This document shows, in pieces, positions 53,343 through 64,000 of a stretch of 64,000 nucleotides of DNA. The stretch comes from Tetrahymena thermophila SB210 (Eukaryota; Ciliophora; Oligohymenophorea; Hymenostomatida; Tetrahymenidae): NCBI RefSeq assembly GCF_000189635.1, contig NW_002476186.1, positions 310,001 to 374,000 on the forward strand, read 5' to 3'. Position 1 is the first letter of the stretch, and the number at the start of each line of letters is the position of its first letter. Below the pieces are notes generated by a model that worked only from the letters and a program-made list of their open reading frames with translations, was not told the origin of the DNA and made no database searches. Position numbers and translations under genes: made by a program.

Positions 53343-56300
53343 ATGGGATCGCTATTCAGTAAAAAAAAGAAACCTGTATAAAATTAAGAAAAATACATTG
53401 ATGAGATTGTATAGGAAGCCGATGAAAATTATAATCTATTAGATTTACTTAATTTATTAAAAAAATTTGAATAACAATATTATCAATATAACTTTTATAA
53501 GAAGGATTTTCCATTTTTACTCATTCAAGTATAGAACAAAAATACAAACTCTAATTCTCTCTTGAAAGTTATTGAATGGAAAAATGCTAATATTTCTGAT
53601 ATTAATTTTTTGAGAAATTAAGATTTATATTAAGGAAAACAAGTAATTGATCACATTATTTTACCTTTAGATTAATTCTTTTTGATTGAAAGTGGTTCTA
53701 TAAGAAATGAGAGCGAGAATTATCAAATATTTTCTGATATTAATAAACTTAAAGAGCTTAAAGGATTTATTGTTTTGGAATATGATTTTGATGAATGTAA
53801 TTTTTTTCAAACAAAATGTAAAATTAAATTAATTTATTTTTTTAGATACTACTAGATTTTAATTGGAACAAACAATATCTGAAGAACAGGTGACCAATTA
53901 TGAAATATTTTAAATTAAATAATAATTTCTATAAATTAAAAGTTGAAGGGAATGTACTCTATTGCAATTTAAATCAACCATAAATAGTAATTAAAATTTA
54001 AATTATAATAAAATTTACAAAAATATTTTTACTAGATATGGATCATATTAAGGGTAAACTCCTTCATTGTGTGAACAACTTGGATTGTGCAAGAATTTAG
54101 AATAACTTTCCTTAGATTTGAGGTTAAAAATATCTTATATTATTTATTTATTTAATATAAAAAATTAAAAAAAAGAACTATTGGTTTGTAGAAAGAAGGA
54201 ATTCTAGAATTAGGAAATTCTATTTGTGAATGTTAAAAGATAAAAAACTTAAAAATTCTTCTCTAGTAATTTAGCTAAATAAAATATTTTATTTAAATGC
54301 AATAAATAAATAAATTTAGGTCTAACAAATTAGAGATAGCATGTTTGTCAGGACTACTATCAAAAATAGAATAGCTAAATTTTCTGGAAGAATTAATCTT
54401 ATTTTTAGGGTAATAATATTTTAAAGCTACTTATTTATTTTAATTAATATGTTTTTCATAGATGCACTCGTCTAAATTATACAGCTGGATCACAGTTAGG
54501 ATAAGCAATAACAAAATGCCCTAATTTAAAGAAATTAGAATTGGATTTAATGTTAGAATTTAATTTACTTGTTCGAAAAATGAAATTACTCTAATAAATA
54601 TTTATAAAGTCTTAATTAATTAGATACTTAGGGTTGTTAAGATTTAGCAAATGGACTATCAAAATGTAGCATGCTATAGAATTTGATATTAGAATTAAGG
54701 TAATAAATTATTATTATGTTTAAAAACATTTAAATGTGTTGATAAATTAATTTAAAAATATATTTATTTGAAATAAAAATATTATATCAATTTAAATAAG
54801 TTTTTTTTTAATTGGATAAGCAATCTGAAAAGTGAATGATAAAATAAGTAAGTGAATAGTTACAAAGATTAAAACTTTTACCCAAATATTCAAATTTATT
54901 TAAAAATTTTTTTTAAAGTTTATTTAATTAATTATAAAATTATTAATATTTAAAAAGGGCAAACTCAATAAAAATAGAAGGTTTAAACTATTTAGCTGAT
55001 GGCATCTCTAAATGCAAAAATCTAGAACACCTGAATTTAAAATTAGAGTAAGGTTTTTATTAAAAAGTTTTAACTATTTAATATTAATTAAAGTAAGAAT
55101 GGTATTTCAGGATCTCTAAACTAATTAGGAGAAAGGATATTTATGTTAAAAAATTTGATAACATTTAACTTATCTCTAGAGTAAAATATTTTTTCCAACA
55201 ATAAAAAGACCTTTTCAATAAATTTAAATTTATAAGGACAAATAATATAAAAAGTGGTATTTTCCATGTTTTGTAAGGATTAGCATAATCTAACAAAATT
55301 ACAGACATAGCTATAAGACTAAAGTAACTAATCACTTTTTTCTTTAACTCTCCTAATTATTTTTTAAAGTGAAAATTAAATTAGTGATGATGAAGTAAAA
55401 GATCTAGGATTTGTTAATTGTTAGAATTTAAATCGTTTTATACTGCTTATGTCGTAAGTTTTAATTTTGCTTCTTATAAATCTATAAATATTTAAGAAAA
55501 AATTAGATAACATCTAAGTTTTTCAAAGTTTTTGGTAAAGAAATTGGTTATTGCAAAAATATCTAATACCTGTAATTAGAATTCAAGTAATTAATTACTT
55601 ATAAAAATAACGAGTATTTAAAAAATATTAAATATTAAAATAAAGTTAAATTAATTTGAAATATGATGCCATTGAATTTTTAAGCTAAGGAGTGTCTTAA
55701 CTTAAATCTCTGAATATCTTAAAATTATCATTAGAGTAATAATATATAAAATTCAAATTTAGAATATATCATAAATAAACATTTTAAAAATAAAAAGTTA
55801 TAACTATATTAACGATACAAGTGATTCAAATTCACAAAGTAATGTTTTAATTAAATATAAATTTAAATTACAGTTTTATAATTATCTAAAATAGCTTAGT
55901 CAAGATTTTTAGGAATATCTGATCTATAAAAACTTTAAGAATTAAAAGTAGAGATTAGGTATTTTTTTAACTTTTATTGTTAAATATATTTAACTTAATT
56001 TCGCATAGTCAAAATAACTTAAGCTAAAAAGCTATCATTCAAATAAGCGAAGAAATATCAAGCTGCTAATAGCTTTAGGAATTATACTTAAAAATGAAGT
56101 AATTATAAAAATATAAATATGGATTTTAAAAAATCTTTAAAATTAAATAAGCTAAATAAAAAACTTTAATGATGTTGCTAATGTATTTATTGCCAATATT
56201 ACAAAGTGCTGTCAATTGAAAAAACTCAGCTTTCTTAGTGTGTAATAATATTTTATTTATCTATAAAATGATATTTATTAGTCTTCAAATAATTTAGAGA

Positions 56301-56997
56301 TAATAAGATAACTACTGATTAAGCAGAGGAGATAGGATAAAGTCTATCAAAGTTTTAAAAATTAGAAAATTTAACTTTGATTTTAAGGTAAATAAATTTA
56401 TTTATTTCTTATTTATAAATATTGAGTTGAACTTTACTTTAAAAATTTAAGTATTTGTTAAAAACAAAAAGTTAAAATTAAATTTTAATATTTAAAATAA
56501 AATATAATGACATTAAATTAGCTAAAACAATATACTTGGAAAGGGATCAGCCCTACTAACAGAAGGAATATCTAAATCTCTAACTATCAAAAAATTGGTC
56601 TTGCACTTAGAGTATTTCTTTATTTCTTTTATTCATACCTAAATAAAATATTTCTATTCATTAAAAAGTAATAATTAGTTGAATGGAGAACTTATAGACA
56701 CTTTTTCTGAAAATATTTCAAATTTAAAGAATCTAAAAATTTTAGTATTGAATATTGGGTAAAAAAATTACATTTTTTATTTAAAAAAATAAAATAAAAA
56801 TATCATTTTAATAAATTATAAGTGGTAACTCAATTGATCACAACAGTCTCTTGTTATTAGCTAAACATTTATCATAGACCCAATATCTATTTTATTTAGA
56901 AATAGTTGTATCTCAGGGTAGAGCAAATAGAAAGAATTTAAGGTCTCTTTTTAAGGCTAAAAGATTATTAAGTATAAATGGTACTTTTAAAATTTGA
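53343..56997 (+). CDS. LRR protein, MG start, 22 exons of mostly 90 nt
   Basis: Twenty-two exons, 749 residues: 53343-53796, 53846-53889, 53943-53986, 54036-54122, 54176-54265, 54320-54409, 54462-54551, 54610-54699, 54958-55047, 55094-55180, 55255-55323, 55370-55453, 55497-55586, 55646-55735, 55798-55838, 55874-55958, 56009-56098, 56152-56241, 56298-56387, 56522-56611, 56669-56758, 56823-56997. Twelve exons are exactly 90 nt. From the third intron on, all introns are phase 2 except the one splitting the module at 55838/55874. Each repeat reads like QLGLCKNLEQLSLDLR and ends just before the splice. The start MGSLFSKKKK has Gly2, Ser6 and a Lys run, the form of an N-myristoylated, polybasic membrane anchor (prediction). 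The first ~150 residues precede the LRRs and match nothing I know. The end is a short basic tail. Ligand or partner unknown. Confidence 0.88.
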
Positions 56998-57347
56998 TCA
57001 ATTAATTTATTTTGTGTTTTTGTAGATTTAAAAAATATTTTTTTTAATTGTATTTAATTATTGAATGTTTAACAAATGTTAAAATTATAATAATAAAAAA
57101 ATTAAAAATTAAAAAAATGTATTAACAATTTTTTTTGATTAACAAATAAATATATTATTCAATTTCTTTTTTTGTTGTCCTGATCAAAGTCGAATTATTA
57201 TTAATAAGATTTAAACAGATTTATAAAATTTTTTACTTTTTAATCAATTATTAAAATCCAACATTTTGTATTTTCATATTAATTTATGTTTAAAAAAATT
57301 GAATATATCTTAAATCAAATACAAATATTGACAGATTGTAAATAAAA
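56998..57347. other. Short spacer between tandem LRR genes
   Basis: About 350 bp separating the two LRR genes with MG starts. A/T-rich with poly-T and poly-A runs. The short distance and same orientation fit tandem duplication. Confidence 0.65.
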
Positions 57348-59053
57348 ATGGGAAATAAAAATTAAAAGTAATAAACAGAAAATGTAGTTACATCTACATA
57401 ATAAGTGTAAACAAAGCATTTTGTAGACAAGCAATATAAAAAAGGATACTAACAAATTCAAGAAGTATTAAATATATATATGTCTCAAAATGTTATTTAA
57501 ATGTTTTGTAGTTAAAAAAAGGAGATCCTAAAAAGCATTTAGAACTTCATTATCAGCAGTAAAAAGCTTAAAGATTATATTTTTTTCTATAATTAATAAA
57601 ATATTTAAAATATCTAATATATATTATGCCTTTTATTTAAAATCTAGTAATAATTAAATATAATTTAAATATAAATTAGCTATGAATAGAGTTTAGAATC
57701 TGTCTAATATTTCTGCGATACGATTATTTAGCTCTCTTGTTTGTAAAAACTAACACTAGATTTCAGGTAAACTAATTTATGATTATTTATTTATTTGCTT
57801 GAGATAATAATTTACATTAGATATTTTTAGATTGAAGGTTAAGCTGCCAGTACCATTTCTTCTGCATTAGCAAAATGCAAGAATCTTACTTATCTAGACC
57901 TACAGTTTTAGTAAATTAAAAATATAAATATAAATGCATATCAAACTTAATTTTTAGATAAAATTTGATAGATAAGTAATAATTTGATCAAATAATAGAA
58001 TAAATATCAAACTGTAATAAGTTAGAAACATTAAAACTATTCTTCGGGTATATAATTGATAAAAAAACAAAACTCTTTTTTATAATTGATATTTATTTTG
58101 ATAATATAGATAAAATTTAATTGAAGATTTTTAGGCTTAAAGTTTAGAATAAACTCTTAAATCTCTACCCAATCTTTAAGTTTTTGCTATTGATATAATG
58201 TAAATATTATAACATTATTATTTTAAAGCTTAATTTACTAATAGAAATAACAAGCTGAGTGAATAAGGAGCAGTTAATGTTAGCAATGCAATAGCATAAT
58301 GCCCTAAAATTAAAAATGTATATTTAGGATTTAGGTATCAATTATATTTATTTATAATTTAATACTAAAAATCTTGAATTTATCAATAAATAGGAAAACA
58401 TTTAAATTTTCAGAAGACTTTTTTGGCTTTAACTTTAAAGGCTTCAGTAAAATTTAGGAGCTTACCATCTTTTTGGAGTAAAACAAAAAAATTAGAATTT
58501 CAAAAACTTGATTTAAATTTTAAAAAAAGCGAAAACTCAATTGATTAATAAAAAGCTAAAATGCTTGGTGATAACATTTCTTGTTGCTCTAGTTTAAATA
58601 ATCTAACTTTATCATTAACGTAAACTATTTTTTAATTTTAAAATTAAATTTTAACTAATCTTTAAAATTAATTAGGCAAAATTAAATTAATTTAGTTGGT
58701 TCAATTTATTTACTAGAAGGTTTGATAAAATGTAAATAGCTTGTAAATTTAACATTAAGAATAAGGTATTTTATTATAAAAAAATAAATAAAATAATAAC
58801 ATTATTTATTTTAAATTTAATTCATTATAAGCTCAAATGGAATCCCAGACGAATAATTATACAAAATATCTAAAACATTAAAAGGTTTGCAGTCAACTAC
58901 AATACTGGAAATAACTTTAGGGTAAATTTTTTATTTAAAAAATAATTTTAATATTTTTTTTCAAAAAGGGTTTAAAAAAATACTTTAAGCTATAAAAAAA
59001 TAAAATTAGAGTTATTTAAATTAAAAAGATTAGCTTAATTTTATCTTTACTGA
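57348..59053 (+). CDS. LRR protein, MG start, 11 exons, tandem paralogue
   Basis: Eleven exons, 394 residues: 57348-57646, 57680-57766, 57821-57910, 57958-58047, 58110-58199, 58245-58334, 58394-58477, 58530-58619, 58676-58765, 58832-58921, 58969-59053 (stop TGA 59051-59053). All ten introns are phase 2; seven exons are exactly 90 nt, two others 84 and 87. Repeats look like SALAKCKNLTYLDLQF and ISNCNKLETLKLFF. The protein begins MGNKNQKQQ, again a possible N-myristoylation start, though without the Lys run of its upstream neighbour. The final exon encodes a basic tail (KIKLELFKLKRLAQFYLY) resembling the ends of the other modular LRR genes here. Probably a tandem paralogue of the 53343 gene with about half the repeats. 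Confidence 0.87.
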
Positions 59054-59922
59054 TAAATTTATTTATAATTATTATTATTTGTATTTATAAATGCATGTTA
59101 TTTCCTATTAAAATATAAAAATTAATTTATTGAATTAATTAATTAATATGCTCATCTACAAAATATGAATTACTCTCATTTTGCTATTTATTTTTATTAT
59201 TCATTTGATAAGTTCCCAAAAATATAAAAAAGGGTTTGATATAAAAATTTTTTAATTATTCTCAATAAGCATACTAGTAAATTTATTAATTAATGTTTTA
59301 AAATAAAAATACTATTCAATCATATTATTTAGCCTACTTAATAGTTGCTTTAATTTTCTTATCTTATGGTTTTATTATGATATTTTTATACTTAATTAAT
59401 CTTTATTTTTCATTAATAAATTTTTATTTTAAACTCTTCATTATTTTTTGATTAATTTCCTATAATTTTAAAAATTATTTTTATAAAACCTTTTTAGAAA
59501 ATAATTTATTTTATCTAAAATTAATAAAGAAAAGTAATAGTATTCAACTATGTAATAAATATTCCTTATAATTCAGTTTATTTTTAAAAATTTTTCTAAA
59601 TTGATAAAATTGAGAGTAATTAATTGTTTATTATGATAAACATAATAGAACGAAAAGAAATATTAGATAAAAATATTTATATCTTAAAATCCACAGATTT
59701 TTATGAATATGATATTTTAGCTTATATATATATTATATCAAAACAAAATAACATATTTATTTTATGATATTGCAAAATTAATAATTATTATTTTGCAAAC
59801 TACTGTAAACCAAAAAATCATAAGCAAACAAAGAAAACAGTAATAAATATAAAAGGTAGAGAATATTATAACTAAAATATAATTAAGAAGATATTTTTTA
59901 ATTATTACAATCACTTTATTTG
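59054..59922. other. Gene-free A/T-rich spacer
   Basis: About 870 bp between plus-strand genes with a TATATATATATTATAT tract near 59725 and long T/A runs. No coding-like frame. Confidence 0.7.
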
Positions 59923-62301
59923 ATGGGTGATGAGGTAAAGAATAATCGATATTCAGATTTACAATGGGATGATGACGACATCCCTTTAAATGTAAACAAA
60001 AATACTTTAAAGTAATTAGGAGAAGCTCTACAATATAAATAAGATATAAATTATAAGATAGTGAGCGAAGAGCTAAAGTAGTTTATGGATGAGTCACCCA
60101 GAATAATCTAAAGATGTGATTCTAAATAACAAAAGGATCTTTTAAAGCTAGGAAAATGCAACAATGATAGTACCTAGAAAACCAATAAAATTGATAGTAG
60201 TATGGCTAAGTATATTGATAATAATATTATTGCTACACCTAATCAGAGACTTCTTAAGTTATAAATTTTGAAAAAGAATAACACTAATGATAATTATTTT
60301 AGAGATTAATTTACAGATAGAGCTTTTGATCACTCTGAAAAGAAAATTAGAGGATCTAACTCAAGTAGGAGTACTTTGATAAATATTATGAATAAATAGA
60401 ATTCTTTTTTAGAAAAGACAAAAATCTTGAACAACTAAATTAATGGCAGCAACAGTGAATTTTAGAAGGATATTCAAGCTATGATAGAAGAAGAAAAGTA
60501 AAACGATAAATTAAAAGAAAGACAATCTTACATAAGCTAAACTGAGCATATGATAGGTGCAAGAGAAAGATCTTAGTAGCATAATTAATTGCTTAAAAAT
60601 AAATAAGAAGAGTAGGCTGCAAATGCAGAGAAGTAAGCTATGTAGGCAGAAGCAGCATTTGAATTTAAGAAAAAAATGAACTAAGTTTTAAATTAAAAAA
60701 ACAAAGAATTTATTAGATAATTTACTAAAATGAAAAATGAAAATAAGTCTAAGCAATCAGAGATTTATTAGAAAATATTAGATTTTTACTAATAAAAAAA
60801 TAAAATTGATCCCAATGAGATCTAATTATACCAGGATATATATAACAGCCACTAAAAAGCAGCACGTGAATTTATTCAACAGATTAGAAATAATAGCTAA
60901 CCAAATCGATAAGATCAAAACTTAAAATAGTACTAGGTAATGAACAACTTTATTAAAAGTAAATCAGCTAGAGTTTGCTTGAGCGCTTAATCTCAAAGGA
61001 AGATTGAATCTCAGCAATAAATATCTTAAAAGTCAGGAAAATTAGAAGGGAGAAAAAGGATTAATACTCAGGTTACTCCTTTTGAATATTAGGATTCTAA
61101 ATATTTAAATCTAAGCTAACATGAATAAGAAGCTTCTTAAATTAATTAAAGCTAATAATAGCACAGTTAGAAAGGACATTCTTATTCCGTTTAAAATATG
61201 AAATCACTTCTCTAAAATAGCTAATAGAATATTTATGTGGAGAATTCTTTATATGAATAAGATTTAATAATGAAACAAAATAACAATCATTATGACAGCT
61301 TTATAAATTAAAAGCTAAATAGGAAAATTCTTTCTACTCTTAGGATGTAAAAAGAATAAAACAGTTTGCAACCCTAGAAAAATTCAATAGGAAATGCAAG
61401 TTACACTTAACCATTTCAATTACCTACTTCAAATGAGAGTAGAACTAAAGGAAAGTAAGATTGTGAAACATAAACTACCCTTCCATATAAAGTGAGGTCT
61501 AAAACTCGTAGTCCAGTAAAAATAAATAGGAACACCGTTGTTGATTAATATTAGATTATGGCCAAACCAATAGTAATGATTTCTCACAATAGATCTAATT
61601 CGAACTCTCCAATAGAATTAAAATCGATATTAAAAGAATAAGATAAATGTGAAACAGTTGAAATTGATTCACCTTCTAATTAAAAAATTGATAAAATAAA
61701 ATAAATTTAATTTAGACAGCAAAGGTAAAAGGCAAACAGCAAACACATTAGCAGTTCTCATTCATTTTTAGCAAATATGTTTCAAAACTAAAAGAAATTA
61801 GCTGAATAATAAATGTAATTTAAACACCCTGAATTATAAAATTTTCCTTAAACTAACAATTAGCTAAAATGCCAATTTGCATAATAAAATAATACTCAAC
61901 CTCATATTAAAAATAAATAAGGATCCTTAATTCTAAATAAAGATTAAGAAAAAGGTGAAAATACAAGTGATAATGAAAACAATGTGAAATCTAGTCCAAC
62001 TTCTGCCAGAAATAATTAATTTCGTCCAGATATATTATCTTTCAACTTATTTTAGCAGATTCAATAAAATCAGCATAATCAAAAATAAAATCATCAAAAG
62101 AACTTATAAAAGCAGCAAGAGCACTCATAATTCAATGATTTAGTTGGAATAAATAGTAATCTAATTAAATAAAACTACTCATTACAAAACAATAAAGTAG
62201 GTTTATCACTTAAAAATAAGTTTTAAAACAAAAATACTAATATCTCTTCACTAAGTTCTAAATTATTTACCTAAATTAAAGAAAGAATTTTTATGAGTTG
62301 A
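59923..62301 (+). CDS. Unrecognised Q/N-rich coiled-coil protein
   Basis: Single-exon gene, 792 residues, ATG 59923-59925 to TGA 62299-62301, with no in-frame TGA inside. It starts MGDEVKNNRYSDLQWDDDDI. Residues about 180-300 form a long Lys/Glu/Gln/Ala coiled coil (DIQAMIEEEKQNDKLKERQ, AEKQAMQAEAAFEFKKKM), followed by a helical, charged stretch (KQSEIYQKILDFYQQKNKID). The rest is disordered, rich in Gln, Asn and Ser, with basic SP motifs (KVRSKTRSPVKINRN, NSNSPIELKSILKEQ; the latter resembles a PP1-type short motif only loosely). No membrane segment or known domain. Glutamine is coded largely by TAA/TAG. I do not recognise a family. Confidence 0.82.
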
Positions 62302-63125
62302 TTTAAAGAAAGAAATTAATCATTTCTCAACAATTATAATAAAATTTATAAAAATGAAAATATTGATTAAATACATTATTTTGTAAATATAAAAATCATC
62401 AATTTATTTTAATTTACTTCTTTACTAACTTATTACTTCAAAAATAAAATTTTTTATTAAAAATTTTACTAAAATCTCTTCAAAATTAAAATAATAATTT
62501 TTCTTGTTTTAATTTGAAAATTTTTGAATATGAAAGTTAAGTTATATTGATATTCAATCGCATTTTGCATTTTAACTTCTAATAAAAATATTAAAATTAA
62601 TATTTTATGTTCATTTTAAAATGTTTTTTTTTCTCTCAAAAGACTTTACAAATTAACAAGGTTTAACGATAGCTAAATAAATATTTCTTTAATATTATAG
62701 ATTTTGCTATTTATTAAATTTTATATAAAATAATATTGAAGCACTTTTTTTTTAGTTGGAGAAATATCTTTACAAATTATATATGAATTATTATTTAATA
62801 ATTCAGTTTATAATATAAAATAATTTAATAGCCAAACAAGATATTTTAAAAAAATAGAAGTGTAAATAAATGTTTAGTGATTAAACTTACTCAAGCTTAT
62901 TTAAAGATAGAATATATTTATTTAAATTTATAAGTCCTCATTTGTATTATTTTTTTATTTATTAACAATATTTCATAACTGTTCTTCTTTAATTAAAACT
63001 ATCAAAAATCTTTTAAAGGATTTTTAATTTATTTATAATCATTTAGTTAATATAATTAAAAGCAGCAGCATAAATAGTATTAGCTAGCATTAAAATAAAG
63101 TGATAAATTTAAGCAATTATTTAAG
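62302..63125. other. Gene-free A/T-rich spacer
   Basis: About 820 bp between plus-strand genes, A/T-only with long T runs near 62620 and 62745. Nothing coding is visible. Confidence 0.7.
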
Positions 63126-64000
63126 ATGTCTTCTTCTCCTTATCTAAGCTAAGAGCTTAAGGATTACATGAAATAAAATAATGTATAAAAATAAATAATA
63201 TAAATATAGTAGAATATGAAATAAAAAATTTGTTTCTAAATTAATGCAATATTAAATCATAAAATAAGATCGAGGAAACTTTGTCAAAGATCGTTAATCA
63301 GCTTCTTCGTGGAAAGTACTCCGACCCTTACGCATTTATGATGAACGAATTTGGAAAGGTTTTTCATTTTTAAGAATGTTATGATAAATATAAAAATATA
63401 TATTAAATGGTTAATAGCTTGCAAAAAATGATATCACTATTCTCTCAGTTGTCCCATACCAGACATTAAATATAAATAGTTTACCTTCAATAAAAGTAAT
63501 TTGATATGTTTTATAGAGCTTTTTTAGAAAACTTTGTTTGTGAATAAAAATAGTTATAATACACAGTAGAGTATAAGTAAAAAGAATACAAAATAGAAAC
63601 ATCTTTTTAGTTTGGCTAAGCTTCAGAAACAGTAGTACCTTTATAGTAAACTATAAAATTTATAAACGTACATAAATTTTATGCAATTTTTAAATATTTA
63701 TTTAGTGACAACATAAATGAAGTAGATAGTGGAAAAGGTGTTAGTAATGCTTTAGAATTTATTAAAAGGTAAAAAACATGCTACTTCTATAAGCAATTTA
63801 ATGTTTAATTGTATTTATAAATAGTAAGATAAACCCAATTTTGAATAAGAAAAGTGCCAGAGATTAAAAATAAATAGATGAATAATTAACATAGCTATAT
63901 GAAGCTAATGAAAAAGTAAAAATTAAGACTAATATATTATTTCACACAAATTATTTTCTTAATAGAAAGGTATCAATGCTATTCAAACAGTCTCTTATAG
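63126..64000 (+). CDS. ENO4: Enolase-like protein (ENO4 type), 5' part
   Basis: Six exons are visible before the window ends: 63126-63182, 63269-63358, 63611-63645, 63706-63768, 63825-63915, 63966-64000 and beyond. The start MSSSPYLSQELKDYMKQ and the second exon, ending SDPYAFMMNEFGK, follow the extra N-terminal domain of ENO4-type enolases, which have a DPY-containing helix before the enolase fold. The fifth and sixth exons read DQKQIDEQLTQLYEANEKKG and INAIQTVSY, equivalent to the enolase segment DQxxIDxxMxxLDGTxNKxxLGANAILGVS. The LGANAI loop is altered to KKGINAIQ. ENO4 in animals is a sperm-flagellum protein with weak or no enolase activity; a ciliary role here is inference. The catalytic half is outside the window, so activity cannot be judged. 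Confidence 0.7.

Noticed and set aside
53898-53985. A coding-looking frame starting MKYFKLNNN in the second intron of the 53343 LRR gene
   Set aside because: It follows an in-frame TGA and cannot be joined in frame to the next exon. The alternative with an intron at 53890-53942 gives consistent phases and a proper LRR. A/T-rich DNA easily looks coding when TAA/TAG are sense.
59054-59922. tRNA, rRNA, CRISPR, telomere or transposon features in the gene-free stretches
   Set aside because: I looked for TTCGA-type tRNA arms, direct repeats with spacers, terminal inverted repeats and TTGGGG repeats in all spacers and found none convincing.

Overview
The window reads as macronuclear DNA of an oligohymenophorean ciliate of the Tetrahymena type. 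The DNA is extremely AT-rich. Every convincing gene uses TAA and TAG as glutamine and ends only at TGA. Introns are numerous, A/T-rich and bounded by GT and AG, mostly 45-250 nt, in long A/T-only intergenic DNA. I rebuilt exon-intron structures by hand under this code. All complete multi-exon models close to a multiple of three, which is strong internal support. The close relative is inferred from code and style; Ichthyophthirius or another hymenostome cannot be excluded.

Layout. 1-172: 5' end of a Ser/Pro/Thr-rich protein (minus). 1624-4321: RNA-binding protein with RRM and KH domains (minus). 6522-8027: ANTH (AP180/CALM-like) endocytic adaptor (minus). 10331-20548: a 15-exon, 2,948-residue guanylyl cyclase fused to a P4-ATPase-like domain (plus). 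21170-27463: CFAP20-domain protein with a huge low-complexity tail (minus). 28967-39565: about 3,260-residue Q/N/S-rich protein with an IQ motif and a conserved, CEP350-like C-terminus (plus). 40718-42887: Puf6/PUM3 ribosome-biogenesis protein (plus). 44058-46565: LRR protein (plus). 46930-48204: Asn/Gln/Met-repeat protein (minus). 48758-50258: taxilin-like coiled-coil protein (plus). 51063-52420: LRR protein with one intron (minus). 53343-56997 and 57348-59053: two LRR proteins with an MG start (plus). 59923-62301: coiled-coil Q/N-rich protein (plus). 63126-64000: start of an ENO4-like enolase (plus, cut by the window end).

The most striking structure is the LRR cluster. In three genes (44058, 53343, 57348) nearly every LRR is its own exon of about 90 nt (30 codons), and every repeat exon is bounded by phase-2 introns, so repeats can be skipped, duplicated or lost without changing frame. 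The fourth LRR gene next to them has lost this structure. As I recall, a fast-evolving LRR family with this architecture has been reported in Tetrahymena, so the architecture itself is probably not new; the local copies and their deviations are the data here.

Several other genes suggest cilium, basal body or signalling biology (guanylyl cyclase, CFAP20 domain, CEP350-like C-terminus, ENO4-like enolase). This is inference from family knowledge, and ciliate neighbours are not operons. No rRNA, tRNA, CRISPR, mobile element, virus-like element or telomere repeat was recognised.
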